A DNA stretch of 64,000 bases from Psychrobacter sp. I-STPA10 (GCF_021012795.1 NZ_VFYU01000016.1:62001-126000), one strand, 5' to 3'; positions 9,779 through 20,702 are shown, numbered from the stretch's first letter. Notes: generated by a model not told the origin, from the sequence alone. Made by a program: numbers and translations.

Positions 9779-10804
9779 CTAACTGCCATGTCGCCAATTT
9801 AAAAACCAAAGCTTAATGGCTCTGGCAGTCATGCCTTGATAACGCATTTCTTTTAATAAAGGATATATGGATTGTGGAAACTGCTGTTTTTGTTGTTGCA
9901 ACTTTTGATTAACATCAATCATTATTTCAGCAGATACGGACTGCTTATTTTTTTGCAAATTTTTCTTGAGTCTAAAATAATACATATAGGCTTTATAAAG
10001 TAGATAAGTATGACTTTTGTCATCTTTTACTTGATCAGCACAAAACTCTGCTTGCTCCAAATAACCCTGCACTACGGCAACCTGCTTTGCATTTAATTGT
10101 TTGGTGATTGAGTTTTCATGAATACGATAACGAATTAAACTTTGATTTAAATAATAGTAACTTTCACAATGATATAACCAGATAGGCGTATAAGCAATAT
10201 CTTCATACGCCACTATATCAAACTCTACCAAGCTTAATACCTTATTTCGTTTAAATACTTTATTCCAAAAATAGTGTTTATCATCTAAAATTGCCAAACG
10301 ATACCATGATTTTTTATCTTGTATTATTGTCAGTTCATCTTTGTTTGGTAGGTTTAACTGTTCATGGTATTTTGTGGTATTACTGTCATGATAAAATACT
10401 TCATAATTAAATAATAAAACATCAGGTTGTTTATCTTTTAAAATAGATAAAATTTGATTCATGGCATCACCATCAATCTCATCATCAGGATCAATATACC
10501 AGATATACTCTGCTTGCGTTTGTGCTAACAAAACAGCACGACTTTTGGTTAGCCCCAGATTTGTACTATTTTCTATAATTTTGACTTGTATATTGTCACT
10601 TTCATTTTTGCTTTTATTGTCTAAAATCCACTGATCAACTAACTGGCGACTTTTATCAGGTGACTTATCATCTAAAAAAATAAACTCAATATCATTGAAC
10701 CAATCCTTATCTGATAAATTTTCCAAATTTTTCTTGATATTATTCAAAAAACTGGGTATATATTCCTCAACACCATACATAGGTACTAAAACACTTAATA
10801 TCAT
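9779..10804 (-). CDS. Family 2 glycosyltransferase
   Basis: A 341-residue GT2 enzyme. The N-terminus ILSVLVPMYGVEEYI is the classic nucleotide-binding start, followed by FLDDKSPDKS and the metal-binding WYIDPDDE (about residue 100). The C-terminal 130 residues are helical, with LLYKAYMYYFRLKK, and may bind the acceptor. Its start codon overlaps the stop of the upstream gene by 4 bp (ATGA), so the two are translationally coupled. It is the last gene of a four-gene minus-strand cluster. The sugar transferred is unknown; lipooligosaccharide or capsule-like glycan synthesis at the inner membrane is inferred. Confidence 0.88.
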   Translation of the reverse strand: MILSVLVPMYGVEEYIPSFLNNIKKNLENLSDKDWFNDIEFIFLDDKSPDKSRQLVDQWILDNKSKNESDNIQVKIIENSTNLGLTKSRAVLLAQTQAEYIWYIDPDDEIDGDAMNQILSILKDKQPDVLLFNYEVFYHDSNTTKYHEQLNLPNKDELTIIQDKKSWYRLAILDDKHYFWNKVFKRNKVLSLVEFDIVAYEDIAYTPIWLYHCESYYYLNQSLIRYRIHENSITKQLNAKQVAVVQGYLEQAEFCADQVKDDKSHTYLLYKAYMYYFRLKKNLQKNKQSVSAEIMIDVNQKLQQQKQQFPQSIYPLLKEMRYQGMTARAIKLWFLNWRHGS

Positions 10805-11817
10805 ATATCCACTCCAAGGTGCTTTTTAATGATATTAATCACTTTATTTTTATTGCGTTTTAATGTCCTATTTCTAAATAATCCAATATTATTTAAACTC
10901 TCTTGATAATATCTATCAAAAATAGTATTGAAGTTTTGGTAAGCATATTGCATTAGTTCAATATTATTATCTAATTTATTTTTATTTTCATCAAACTCTC
11001 TAATCAAACCAACATACCGATTATATGATTTATACAGTAGGTAGAAGTATAATTCTTGTTTATCACCATTAATATGCTGTCGATATTTATCAACTTGATA
11101 GATAAAAGCATTTAGATAATCATCAATATAACTAAAGCTTAAGCTATTCACAATAGAGCCTTCCCTTACTCTATAAATAATAACTTCTTTATTAATATAA
11201 CTATAAGTGTTTATGCTATAACAAATATCTGATATAAAATAAATATCCTCAAATTTTAAACCTGCCTTAAATTCACACTGCTCTATCAATGACTTTTTAT
11301 AAATCTTATTCCAAGCATAATAAACATTACTTTTTACAATATTTTTTAAAAAACTATCCTGTTGGTTGGTGTGTATATTTTTTTTAGCCCCCAAAAATCC
11401 TTTTTTATGGTAATTTTTACCCAGCTTTTCATCATATACTATATAATCAAATAGATATATATCAGCATCCAAATTTTTATATTGTAAAAACTCTTGAATC
11501 GCACCAGAGTTAACAACATCATCAGAGTCAACAAACCAAATATACTCTCCACAAGCCTGTTTTAATAACTCATTCCTAGTTACAGATAACCCGCCATTTT
11601 TAGGAGCATGTAAAATGGTGACATTCTCGAGTCCTTGATACTGCTGTAAAATCTCAGCACTGTTATCTGTTGAAGCATCATTCATCAAGATAAGTTCAGT
11701 TTGTTCTGTTAATTGTGGCAATATACTATCTATACACTCGTTAAGATATAAAGAGACATTGTAAACTGGCACTAAGATACTGAGCTGTTTTTTGGTTGGT
11801 TTGTTTTGGGCGGGCAT
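10801..11817 (-). CDS. Family 2 glycosyltransferase
   Basis: A 338-residue GT2 enzyme with QLSILVPVYNVSLYL at the N-terminus, LMNDASTDNS, and the metal-binding WFVDSDDVV near residue 97. The C-terminal half shares LLYKSYNRYVGL with its downstream neighbour, so the pair probably arose by duplication and diverged. It is overlapped by 4 bp by the next gene. Base composition is AT-rich, as is common for glycan loci. It likely adds one sugar of a surface oligosaccharide; donor unknown. Confidence 0.88.
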   Translation of the reverse strand: MPAQNKPTKKQLSILVPVYNVSLYLNECIDSILPQLTEQTELILMNDASTDNSAEILQQYQGLENVTILHAPKNGGLSVTRNELLKQACGEYIWFVDSDDVVNSGAIQEFLQYKNLDADIYLFDYIVYDEKLGKNYHKKGFLGAKKNIHTNQQDSFLKNIVKSNVYYAWNKIYKKSLIEQCEFKAGLKFEDIYFISDICYSINTYSYINKEVIIYRVREGSIVNSLSFSYIDDYLNAFIYQVDKYRQHINGDKQELYFYLLYKSYNRYVGLIREFDENKNKLDNNIELMQYAYQNFNTIFDRYYQESLNNIGLFRNRTLKRNKNKVINIIKKHLGVDI

Positions 11818-11857
11818 TGCAGTGGTTATCCTATTTTAATCATTCAAAAGATTTCAC

Positions 11858-12814
11858 TTATTTTTGCAATATGCTGGCAATTTGACGGTATTTTCTCACA
11901 AAAAAATTAAACGGTTGGAATACCCAGCGCTTAGCATCTATAACCATATAGTTCTTGCTAAAGTTTAGTGTATGCATTCCATCAGGATAACGATTAGATT
12001 GTGAGTATAGTTGCGTTAAGGTGGATTCTTGCCAATGTTGCGTATGGGTATCCAATGTCAGTTGCTTTAACAATAAAGACTTACCATATTCTGTGGCATT
12101 TTCTTGGCAAGGCAAATAAAAATCGCTAGAGCGCATTTGTTGGTTGGTTTTAGGTAAATTAAATGTACCACCACCTAAGCGCTGATGAGCATCTGTAATT
12201 TGTATTTGAAAATTAGCTTCTGTTAATGGCTGCCAATGATCTGTCAGTTCATCAGCATAATATATTATACGATTGTTAGTTTTATGCTCAGAACCAATTA
12301 AATAATATCGACCATCATGTTTGATTAAAATATTATCAACATACTTTTTATCACTAATGGGGTTGGCTATCTGTTGCCAGTGTTTTGGGAAGTCAGTGGC
12401 TTGAAATAAACAAACTTCATTATTCTCATGACTCTCTGGCATCATATAATACTGTCCATCTTCTTGCCAAATAAAAGGGAAAGATAAGTGGCAATTCAAC
12501 TGGTTAATATCATCAATAGCAAAGTCTTCTATTTCACGATATGTATTATTGTGTTTATTTAATATACGACAACGAATATGCCCTTTTGTCCACCAATGAT
12601 TTAATGCTTCATAAAATATATATAAGATGTCATCGTTTTCAACGATAAAGGGATCGGCTTGAAAGTGGTATTTTTTATCTAACCAATAGATATGATTATC
12701 TTGACATAAATTAGCGATATCATCCAAACAAGCAATGTCTTTCTTGTCTGTTTGAATAATGCCAATATTCCATTCTTCATGATAATAGTATTTTTTTAAT
12801 GAGCTCATTTTCAT
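11858..12814 (-). CDS. GINT1-N-like beta-propeller protein of glycan cluster
   Basis: A 318-residue protein with repeated blade-like strands: WNIGII near the start, FQADPFIVENDDILYIFYE (about residues 51-69), LSFPFIWQEDGQYYMMPES, and later YYLIGSEH. This pattern resembles the five-bladed propeller found at the N-terminus of glucosamine inositolphosphorylceramide transferase 1 and in bacterial polysaccharide loci, related in fold to GH43. No signal peptide is present, so a cytoplasmic place is likely. It sits between GT2 and GT4 genes on the same strand, implying a part in making or modifying the same glycan. The activity is not known; family assignment is from pattern memory. Confidence 0.6.
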   Translation of the reverse strand: MKMSSLKKYYYHEEWNIGIIQTDKKDIACLDDIANLCQDNHIYWLDKKYHFQADPFIVENDDILYIFYEALNHWWTKGHIRCRILNKHNNTYREIEDFAIDDINQLNCHLSFPFIWQEDGQYYMMPESHENNEVCLFQATDFPKHWQQIANPISDKKYVDNILIKHDGRYYLIGSEHKTNNRIIYYADELTDHWQPLTEANFQIQITDAHQRLGGGTFNLPKTNQQMRSSDFYLPCQENATEYGKSLLLKQLTLDTHTQHWQESTLTQLYSQSNRYPDGMHTLNFSKNYMVIDAKRWVFQPFNFFVRKYRQIASILQK

Positions 12815-12847
12815 TACTTCAGTGGTTTATTGTCATTGCTATGCAGA

Positions 12848-13948
12848 TTAGTTTTTATTAGATATATCTTTAATCAATTGATAATAATTTTTTGCCATTA
12901 TGGTTTTATCATAATGATTAAAGGCTTTTTGCTGAGCTTTTATTGCCATTACTTGATATACTTCAATATAAGTCAATATTTGCTGTAATATATTTGCTAA
13001 TGCGTTGGCATCATTAATATCAAATAAAAACCCATCTTGCCCATCAATAATTAACTCTCGAACCCCTACCACATCACTACCAACGACAATACAACCTGCA
13101 CTCATGGCTTCAATGACTGACAGGCTTAGCCCCTCATGATAGCTTGCCATGACAAATATTTTATGCTCTGCTAAAAGCTGTGCTACTTGATCACTATGCC
13201 CCAAGAATTTTACTTGTTGGGTTAGTTCCATATCAGCTACTTGCTGTTTAGCTGTTGCCATGTGCCGCCCACCAGTACCAACAAGGTTAAGCATGGGTGT
13301 TAGTCCTTGCTGTTTAAGTAGGCTTAATGCTTTGAATAATACGCCATGATTTTTGCCCTTGGCAAATCGAGCCACCATGGTAATGTCATGTGGTCGCTGT
13401 GCTAATGGCTGGCTGGCATATTCACTATATTTTTGGCAATCAATACCATTGCAAATGGTTTGGATATTGGTGTTTTTTAGAGACTGAGATTTTAATACCT
13501 CTGTTACACCTTGTGAGACACCAATAATGGCATCCGTATGCTGACTCAAAAATTGGGATTGCCATAATCGCCAAGTGGTGTAACGCTCTTTTGAGGCATG
13601 CTCAACTTGGATAAGATGAGGAACACCTGCTAAGTAACCAGCCCAACGCCCAATTAAGTGCTCAGGAAAACCATGCGCAATTAAAACATCAGGTTGCCAC
13701 TGTTGACAGATTCTTTTTAATTGGTAAATACTGGATAAATGGCTATGGGCAGAAATCAGTTGATAGTCTATGTTTTGCTCATTTAGATAAGCCAGCTTAC
13801 TCTCTGTGTTCTTTTTTTTACGCAAAACCAATAATGAGTGAATATCCTCATAATTTTGCATGCTTTGGATTAGGTCAATCACCATGTGAGTAACGCCTGA
13901 AAAACCACCCGTTGCAAAATGCAGAACTTTGATTTTTGCTATCGTCAT
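12848..13948 (-). CDS. Family 4 glycosyltransferase
   Basis: A 366-residue GT-B enzyme. The N-terminal domain opens with KVLHFATGGFSGVTHMV and contains LIAHGFPEH; the C-terminal domain begins with ITMVARFAKGKNHG and has the donor-binding SYHEGLSLSVIEAMSAG with the conserved glutamates of the ExxxxxxxE motif. Such enzymes use nucleotide sugars for LPS, capsule or glycoprotein synthesis. The ATG at 13948 is preferred over an upstream TTG at 13957. It is the first gene of the four-gene minus-strand cluster, with 33 bp to the next, so a promoter should lie in 13949-14070. Confidence 0.9.
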   Translation of the reverse strand: MTIAKIKVLHFATGGFSGVTHMVIDLIQSMQNYEDIHSLLVLRKKKNTESKLAYLNEQNIDYQLISAHSHLSSIYQLKRICQQWQPDVLIAHGFPEHLIGRWAGYLAGVPHLIQVEHASKERYTTWRLWQSQFLSQHTDAIIGVSQGVTEVLKSQSLKNTNIQTICNGIDCQKYSEYASQPLAQRPHDITMVARFAKGKNHGVLFKALSLLKQQGLTPMLNLVGTGGRHMATAKQQVADMELTQQVKFLGHSDQVAQLLAEHKIFVMASYHEGLSLSVIEAMSAGCIVVGSDVVGVRELIIDGQDGFLFDINDANALANILQQILTYIEVYQVMAIKAQQKAFNHYDKTIMAKNYYQLIKDISNKN

Positions 13949-14070
13949 AACAAACAAACCTAATTATTTTTCTTTATTCTCAATTTCATTCATTAGAAAA
14001 TATCTTAAAAAACAACGTATTCTACGCTAGTTTGACAAAATCTCTAAGTAAAATTACCAAACTATTTTTA

Positions 14071-15114
14071 TCATATCCAACCAATCCCCCGTAGCAAAGC
14101 AACCCCCACTGCCATACCAAGCATTGAGAACACAGTAGTAAATGCCAAAATATTGGCAGCAAGCACATCATTACCACCAAGAGCTTTTGCCATCACGTAA
14201 CTGGCGGCGGCTGTTGGTGATGCCACCATCAAAAACAGCACCCCAAAATGTACTGCTTGCAAGCCAAACAGCAAACCCACTATCACCGCCAATACAGGGG
14301 CTATAAAAATACGCCCAATACTTGCCTGCATTGAGAGCCCCGATAGATGTAACATGGATTTTATATCAATACTTGCACCTGCACATACCAAAGCCAAGGG
14401 CAGCGCAACAGCCGCTAGTAAATCACCTGTTTTATGAATCACACCAGTTAAGGCTGGCAGTGGTAATATCTTATAAATAAATGCGGCTATCAAAGCAATA
14501 ATCAAAGGATTACTCATCACTTTTTTAGCAACCAATTTCATTCTACTACCAATCAGTGCGTTGGCATTGATGGTATTTTTTTGTATTTTAGTTTGTACTG
14601 TAGCATGAGTACTGCAATCAATATCTGCTTTTGTATCCGCTTCATCTCGAGTTAAGGTAATCACTGCCAAGATATTAAAAACAATGGTAATCACCCCCAT
14701 ATAGACAGCGCCAATACTCAAGCCCTCTTGTCCATAAGCATTAGCAACGGTGGCTAAGCCAATAATCGCCATATTACTGCGAAAGACACCTTGTACAAAA
14801 ACCCCTTGATCACGACTGGCAGCAATAAAACGGCGTGCATACATTTCTGCGCCAAAAAATAATAACAAGGTCACCAGTAAACCTGCCAATATCAATGGAA
14901 TTTGTGCCCCATAATCCACCTGACTGTCCACCACACTAAAAAATAACAGACAAGGCAGGCAATAATTAAAGACAAAATACGACCCTTGATCGATAAAGAT
15001 GGGGCTAATTTCACCACGTTTACGCATAAAAAAACCCAACCCCATCAAAATGAGGTTGGGTAGAATAATGGATATCGCAAATATAATGGCATCTAATGTA
15101 TCTAAGCTACTCAT
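14071..15114 (-). CDS. AEC-family permease (auxin efflux carrier type)
   Basis: A 347-residue polytopic inner-membrane protein with about ten hydrophobic helices in two five-helix halves split by a charged loop (about residues 160-205). The glycine-rich segment near the N-terminus (LPNLILMGLGFFMRKRG) and the C-terminal ALVCAGASIDIK region fit the AEC family. Members export or import small organic anions such as malonate or malate in bacteria; the substrate here cannot be told. It lies 62 bp downstream of mnmG on the same strand and may be read with it. Confidence 0.85.
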   Translation of the reverse strand: MSSLDTLDAIIFAISIILPNLILMGLGFFMRKRGEISPIFIDQGSYFVFNYCLPCLLFFSVVDSQVDYGAQIPLILAGLLVTLLLFFGAEMYARRFIAASRDQGVFVQGVFRSNMAIIGLATVANAYGQEGLSIGAVYMGVITIVFNILAVITLTRDEADTKADIDCSTHATVQTKIQKNTINANALIGSRMKLVAKKVMSNPLIIALIAAFIYKILPLPALTGVIHKTGDLLAAVALPLALVCAGASIDIKSMLHLSGLSMQASIGRIFIAPVLAVIVGLLFGLQAVHFGVLFLMVASPTAAASYVMAKALGGNDVLAANILAFTTVFSMLGMAVGVALLRGIGWI

Positions 15115-15176
15115 GCTTAAAACCTATTTATTAATTTAATGCACCTTATATTTATGACCATTATACTTATGACTGC

Positions 15177-17138
15177 TTACTGCGTCATCACCGCTGCTTG
15201 TGCCTTACGATGTTTTTTGAGCATCATACCAAGTAGCTGAATGGCAGCAGGCGTCACACCACTAATACGACTTGCTTGCGCCAAAGTAGCAGGACGTACT
15301 TGCTGCAATTTTTGCACAATCTCATTTGATAACCCTGATACAGCGGAATAATCAAAATCTACTGGCAGAGGTGTACTCTCAAGGCGTTTCATCTGATCAA
15401 TATCTTCTTGCTGACGCTCAATATAGCCAGCATATTTTACCGAGATTTCAATCTGCTCACCTACCTGCGTATCAACATCTGAATCAGTAATTGCTGCAAT
15501 ATCAGCAAAGCCTATCTGTGGACGCTTAAGTAAATCATAGGCAGTAGACTCTTTAGATAATACCTCGTTGGTCTGTTCTGCTAGTTTTTGACCCAGCTCA
15601 TTGGTTGGTGTTGCCCACAATGCTTGTAAACGTGCCGATTCGCTGGCAATGGACTCCATTTTATTTTCAAAGGCATGCCAACGCACATCATCAACCAAGC
15701 CAAGCTTGCGCCCAATTGGCGTCAAACGCTGATCAGCATTATCTTCACGTAACAGCAAGCGATACTCAGCACGGCTGGTAAACATTCGATACGGCTCTTT
15801 GGTACCATGAGTAATTAAATCATCAACCAACACGCCCAAATAAGCCTGATCTCGCCGTGGCGTCCATGTATCCATTACAGGGTTATCTTGAGTAGATAAG
15901 GCAGCATTAACCCCTGCAAGTAGCCCTTGTACCCCCGCCTCTTCATAGCCAGTGGTGCCATTAATTTGTCCAGCAAAATACAAACACTCGATGGACTTAG
16001 TCTCTAGTGTCGGCTTAAGACTTTGTGGATCAAAATAATCATATTCAATGGCATAACCTGGGCGAGTAATATGTGCTTGCTCCAAACCCTTCATAGTACG
16101 GATAAACTCTAGCTGCACATCAAATGGCAGGCTGGTGGAGATACCATTAGGATACAGCTCATGTGTGGTTAAGCCTTCAGGCTCAATAAAGATTTGATGG
16201 CTGTCTTTATCAGCAAAACGATGAATTTTATCCTCAATAGAGGGACAGTAACGAGGCCCTACCCCTTCAATTTTGCCAGAAAACAAAGGCGAACGGTCTA
16301 AATGCTGACGGATAATATCATGCGTTTTTGCATTGGTATGAGTGATATAACAGTCCACCTGCCGAGGATGCATATCAACATGACCCATAAAGCTCATAAT
16401 CGGCAGTGGCGTATCACCCGGCTGCGGCGTCATCACGCTAAAATCAACGGTTTTGGCATCAATGCGAGCAGGTGTACCCGTTTTCAAACGACCCACAGGC
16501 AGTTTTAGCTCACGCAGACGTTCAGCCAATTTGATTGAAGGTTGATCGCCTGCACGCCCACCTTTGGCATTTTGCAACCCAATATGAATCACTCCACCCA
16601 AAAACGTACCTGAGGTCAGCACCACTGAGCGGGTACGAAACACAATCCCTGTAGCAGTTACCACAGCACAAGCTTTACCATTTTCGACCAAAATATCATC
16701 CGCACCTTGTTGGAATAAATCCAAGTTAGGCTGATTTTCTAGCGTATGGCGAATGGAAGCTTTGTATAAGATACGATCTGCCTGCGCGCGAGTAGCACGT
16801 ACGGCTGCCCCTTTGCGGCTATTGAGCACTCGAAACTGAATACCTGCCTTATCGGTTGCCAATGCCATCGCACCGCCTAATGCATCAATTTCTCGCACCA
16901 AATGTGACTTACCAATACCACCAATGGCAGGATTACAACTCATCTGCCCCAGTGTTTCGATATTATGGGTTAATAATAACGTCTGCGCCCCCATACGAGC
17001 TGCTGCCAAAGCCGCTTCTGTGCCTGCATGACCACCACCAATAACAACAACATCATATTGTTTAGGATAGGTCATGTGATTTGTTTGCTGCTTAGCTTGT
17101 GACTGTAATTGTGGTTGCGGCTGCATTGTATTTACCAT
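15177..17138 (-). CDS. mnmG: tRNA uridine-5-carboxymethylaminomethyl modification enzyme MnmG
   Basis: A 653-residue FAD protein (family usually near 630) that with MnmE forms cmnm5U at the wobble position of several tRNAs. The dinucleotide-binding motif is [18 protein letters not shown]; further hallmarks are [27 protein letters not shown], and [14 protein letters not shown]. The C-terminal helical region ending in [13 protein letters not shown] binds tRNA and MnmE. About 20 extra N-terminal residues rich in Gln precede the usual start; an internal ATG at 17075 would give the usual length but has no Shine-Dalgarno. A GTG directly precedes the chosen ATG. MnmE is not in view. Confidence 0.95.
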   Translation of the reverse strand: MVNTMQPQPQLQSQAKQQTNHMTYPKQYDVVVIGGGHAGTEAALAAARMGAQTLLLTHNIETLGQMSCNPAIGGIGKSHLVREIDALGGAMALATDKAGIQFRVLNSRKGAAVRATRAQADRILYKASIRHTLENQPNLDLFQQGADDILVENGKACAVVTATGIVFRTRSVVLTSGTFLGGVIHIGLQNAKGGRAGDQPSIKLAERLRELKLPVGRLKTGTPARIDAKTVDFSVMTPQPGDTPLPIMSFMGHVDMHPRQVDCYITHTNAKTHDIIRQHLDRSPLFSGKIEGVGPRYCPSIEDKIHRFADKDSHQIFIEPEGLTTHELYPNGISTSLPFDVQLEFIRTMKGLEQAHITRPGYAIEYDYFDPQSLKPTLETKSIECLYFAGQINGTTGYEEAGVQGLLAGVNAALSTQDNPVMDTWTPRRDQAYLGVLVDDLITHGTKEPYRMFTSRAEYRLLLREDNADQRLTPIGRKLGLVDDVRWHAFENKMESIASESARLQALWATPTNELGQKLAEQTNEVLSKESTAYDLLKRPQIGFADIAAITDSDVDTQVGEQIEISVKYAGYIERQQEDIDQMKRLESTPLPVDFDYSAVSGLSNEIVQKLQQVRPATLAQASRISGVTPAAIQLLGMMLKKHRKAQAAVMTQ

Positions 17139-17379
17139 CACTGTCTCACTTGTATGCGATCAAAAATAGGTCTAAAATTTGTCGATTATAACAAAAAATG
17201 TACGCGTTAACTTTTAAATATGCTGATAAAATTTACAGCCAACAACCATAATTATCATTTTAAACCTAAAGATAAGTGTTTATTATGTCTTGATCTGTAT
17301 TTGATGATTGCAACATTTATTCACTTTGTTAACCAATTTTTTTCTATTAACCCTAAACATGCTAATAAGAGTACATAAT

Positions 17380-18966
17380 ATGACTAAGACAACCAAGCTT
17401 GCTGTTTTTAACCAGCCTTATCAAACTGCCAATACTAAAATCAACGCTAACCATACATCACAAAAAAATGCCTCTGACAAAATTAAAATGTTAGCGTTCA
17501 CCGTGTTAAGTACTGGTATGTTAACAGTAGCAGGGTGTCAACAATTGCCTAACTCAGCGTCTGCCACAAATCCAGCTACAAATGTCATACCAACATCGCA
17601 AAAGACTCAAATAACAGATGACAATAACCGTCATGAATATCAGCTTGATAATGGACTCAAGGTGATCATCAAAGAAGACCACCGTGCACCTGTGGTCATG
17701 AGCCAAATTTGGTATAAAGTAGGTGCAACTGATGAGCCTGAAGATGAAGGTGGCATCTCACATTTGCTTGAACACATGATGTTTAAAGGCACTGACACCG
17801 TCTCAGGTGATGATTTTAATCGTTTGGTTGCGAAGTTTGGTGGTAGTAATAATGCCTTTACCAGTTATAATTATACTGGCTATTATGAGATGTTCCCTGC
17901 CAATCGATTGGGATTAGCACTTGAGCTAGAAGCGGATCGTATGCAAAATCTGCGTTTTAATCCTGATGAATTTGCTAAAGAACACCAAGTGGTGATGGAA
18001 GAACGCCGCCAACGTACCGATGACAATCCCATTGCCCGCTCTTTTGAGAAATTTAATCTGTTAGCCATGCCAGATAGCCCCAAAGGGGAATCTGTGATCG
18101 GCCCGATGCATGAGATTGAATCACTAAAACTTGAACGCCTAAAACAATGGTACAAAACTTGGTATGCACCCAACAACGCCACTATCGTCATTGTTGGCGA
18201 TGTCGATCCCAAACAAGCACTGGCACAAGTCAAACACTATTTTGGCAGTATTGCTCCCAGTAAGCTACCCACTCGTCCATCAGTACAACAATCAGCATTT
18301 CGAGGCTATCAGCACACCACCATTAAAGAAGCAGTCAATGTACCTGTCATCTTAATGGCATATAACGTACCTAGCTTAACCAGCACCGCTACCACTGCTA
18401 TCAATAACCCTGATACAAATAAGCCACTCAGTACAGAAGATACCGCTTATGCCCTAGCACTACTACAAGATATTTTAGATGGTGGACTGTCTGCACGTTT
18501 TGAATCTAAACTGGTGCGTGAGCAAGGACTATTAGCCTCTATTGGTGCTTCTTATAACATTTTTGATCGTGGCGATGGGCTATTTTTAATTCAAGCCAGC
18601 CCGCGTGAAGGTGTGAGCTTAGAGCAAGCTCAAGCTGCCATATTAACAGAAATTGAACGCTTAAAAACTGCGCCTATTAGTGAGCATGAATTGGCACGTG
18701 CTCGTACCAGTATTGTGGCTGGATTGGTTTATGCCCAAGACAGTGTCAGTGGGCAAGCACAAATGATTGGTTCAATGCAATCCATTGGGCTAGATGATCG
18801 TCTTATTAATCAACTGCCTGATAAAATCTCTGCAATTACCCCAGAACAACTACAAGCTGTAGCAAAAAAATATCTGGTAAAAAATAATTTAACCGTGATG
18901 GACATCGTACCAGAAGGTAAAGATGAAGTTGAAGGTAAAGATGAAAGTAAAAACGAAACTAAATGA
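17380..18966 (+). CDS. M16 family zinc metalloprotease, catalytic subunit (lipoprotein)
   Basis: A 528-residue inverzincin. The zinc motif HxxEH is HLLEH at about residues 128-132, with the third ligand Glu about 75 residues later in VVMEERRQR. A hydrophobic stretch ends in the lipobox LTVAGC, so the protein is probably a periplasm-facing lipoprotein, although about 35 polar residues precede the signal; an internal ATG at 17488 would give a standard signal peptide. The ATG at 17380 has AAGAG 8 bp upstream. A second M16 gene lacking the zinc motif follows on the same strand; such pairs work as heterodimers, here probably degrading peptides in the envelope. Confidence 0.9.
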   Translation: MTKTTKLAVFNQPYQTANTKINANHTSQKNASDKIKMLAFTVLSTGMLTVAGCQQLPNSASATNPATNVIPTSQKTQITDDNNRHEYQLDNGLKVIIKEDHRAPVVMSQIWYKVGATDEPEDEGGISHLLEHMMFKGTDTVSGDDFNRLVAKFGGSNNAFTSYNYTGYYEMFPANRLGLALELEADRMQNLRFNPDEFAKEHQVVMEERRQRTDDNPIARSFEKFNLLAMPDSPKGESVIGPMHEIESLKLERLKQWYKTWYAPNNATIVIVGDVDPKQALAQVKHYFGSIAPSKLPTRPSVQQSAFRGYQHTTIKEAVNVPVILMAYNVPSLTSTATTAINNPDTNKPLSTEDTAYALALLQDILDGGLSARFESKLVREQGLLASIGASYNIFDRGDGLFLIQASPREGVSLEQAQAAILTEIERLKTAPISEHELARARTSIVAGLVYAQDSVSGQAQMIGSMQSIGLDDRLINQLPDKISAITPEQLQAVAKKYLVKNNLTVMDIVPEGKDEVEGKDESKNETK

Positions 18967-19091
18967 ACGTCAACAAATAAACCCTGATGATTAAAAGAAG
19001 CCTTTAAGCTTCAAAGCGCAATAACATTGTATCAACCTAATAAATGACGCTCGTTATACCATTTCATATTCTAATTTTTATAAGGATTACC

Positions 19092-20669
19092 ATGCGTACT
19101 CATAAAAAAACCAACATAACTTCTGCTACCACCTGCTCCATAACACTGACAAAATCTTACCATCATCATGCTTTAGCCGCTACATTAACTGCCATTGCTT
19201 TATCTGCTGCTACCACTGCCATTGCCATGCCTATTGAAGAGCGAGGATCTACACCTATTGATAGCAGTATGCCTATTGCAGCTTTAGATAAACTACAAAG
19301 CCTTAAAAATACGGAGCAACTAAACCCTACTTTTCCAAAAATACAACACTTTACCACTGATAATGGCGTGCCTGTCTCATTTGTACAAACCAATGAGCTG
19401 CCCATCGTTGACATTAGTCTCAAGTTCAATGCAGGCAGTGCCCGAGATACAGCAATACGTGATGATGGTTTTGGCATTGCCAATATGACAGCAACCATGC
19501 TGAGTCAAGGTACTGCCAAAATGGATGAAAATGCGTTTGCTGCTGCCACAGAACAGCTTGGTATTAACTTAGGTGCAGGTGCATATAAAGATATGTTTGC
19601 CATATCTCTGCGTAGCTTGTCTGATAGTGAACATCTTGATCCTGCCTTATCGCTGATGCAGGACATGCTAAAAACACCAAGATTTGACCGTGAAATTTTA
19701 GAGCGTAACAAAGCACAGCTTATGTTAGGATTACAACAGCAGCAACAAGATCCGGGTAGCATTGCAGGTAAAGCGTTTATGCAGGCATTATATCAAGATC
19801 ATCCTTATGCTCACCCTACCTCAGGTACATTAGAGACAGTACCGAGTATAAGCCAAGCGGATTTACAACAATTTTGGCAGCAGTTTTTGGTTGCAAGCAA
19901 TGCCAGTATTGCCATGACTGGCGATATGACACTAAAACAAGCACAGCAAGTAGCTAATCAGCTAACTGCCATACTACCTCAGGGTAAAAAAGCGGCAGCA
20001 CTACCCACACCCACCCCACTGAGCGCAGCACAGCGTATTGACATTCCTTTTGATAGCAGCCAAACCACAGTAATCATTGGGCAAATTGGTGAGCAGCGTA
20101 GCGCAGACCCTAAAATACTGCAACAGCAAACCAACTTTAGTATTGGCAATGACATATTGGCTGGTGGTGATTTCAACGCACGCTTAATGACAGAAGTACG
20201 CAAAAAGCGTGGTTATACCTATGGTATTTATGGTCACATGACACCAATGCTAACAAAAGGCCCCTACACCATCAGCTTTTCTACCCGTAATGACAAAGCC
20301 GAAGATGCCATAGCAACCACCCTTGATACCATCAATCATACCCTTGATAAAGGGGTTACTCACTCTGAGGTTGCCCTGACCAAAGAAAATATGAAAAACA
20401 GCTTTCCAATGAGTTATGCCAGTAATGCAGGTATCAATGCGACCATTGGTATGATGAACTTTTATCAATTGCCAGACAGCTATCTATCTAATTATACTCA
20501 GCGTATTGATACCGCTAATACAGAGACCATCAATACCGCACTCAACACCACTTTAACCCCTGATGAGTTCTTGATTGTGACTGTGGGTAGTCCAACTAAG
20601 TCTGCTGCTGCACAAAAAGCAACACCTCAAAACTCTCAAAGCTCTACTGAGATAGACGGTAAAAGATAA
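19092..20669 (+). CDS. M16 family protein, non-catalytic partner subunit
   Basis: A 525-residue M16 homologue with a signal peptide ending near ATTAIA. The region where HxxEH should lie reads ARDTAIRDDGFGIANM, so zinc is not bound. The C-terminal half retains the substrate-binding Arg/Tyr element (EVRKKRGYTYGIYG), as expected for the non-catalytic subunit of heterodimeric M16B proteases. The ATG at 19092 follows AAGGATT; an upstream ATG (19044) lacks such a site. It lies 125 bp after the catalytic subunit and is followed by a strong terminator. Together the two genes probably encode one periplasmic peptidase. Confidence 0.88.
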   Translation: MRTHKKTNITSATTCSITLTKSYHHHALAATLTAIALSAATTAIAMPIEERGSTPIDSSMPIAALDKLQSLKNTEQLNPTFPKIQHFTTDNGVPVSFVQTNELPIVDISLKFNAGSARDTAIRDDGFGIANMTATMLSQGTAKMDENAFAAATEQLGINLGAGAYKDMFAISLRSLSDSEHLDPALSLMQDMLKTPRFDREILERNKAQLMLGLQQQQQDPGSIAGKAFMQALYQDHPYAHPTSGTLETVPSISQADLQQFWQQFLVASNASIAMTGDMTLKQAQQVANQLTAILPQGKKAAALPTPTPLSAAQRIDIPFDSSQTTVIIGQIGEQRSADPKILQQQTNFSIGNDILAGGDFNARLMTEVRKKRGYTYGIYGHMTPMLTKGPYTISFSTRNDKAEDAIATTLDTINHTLDKGVTHSEVALTKENMKNSFPMSYASNAGINATIGMMNFYQLPDSYLSNYTQRIDTANTETINTALNTTLTPDEFLIVTVGSPTKSAAAQKATPQNSQSSTEIDGKR

Positions 20670-20702
20670 AAGACAGCACTAAAAAATAGCAAGATAGAAA
20701 AT

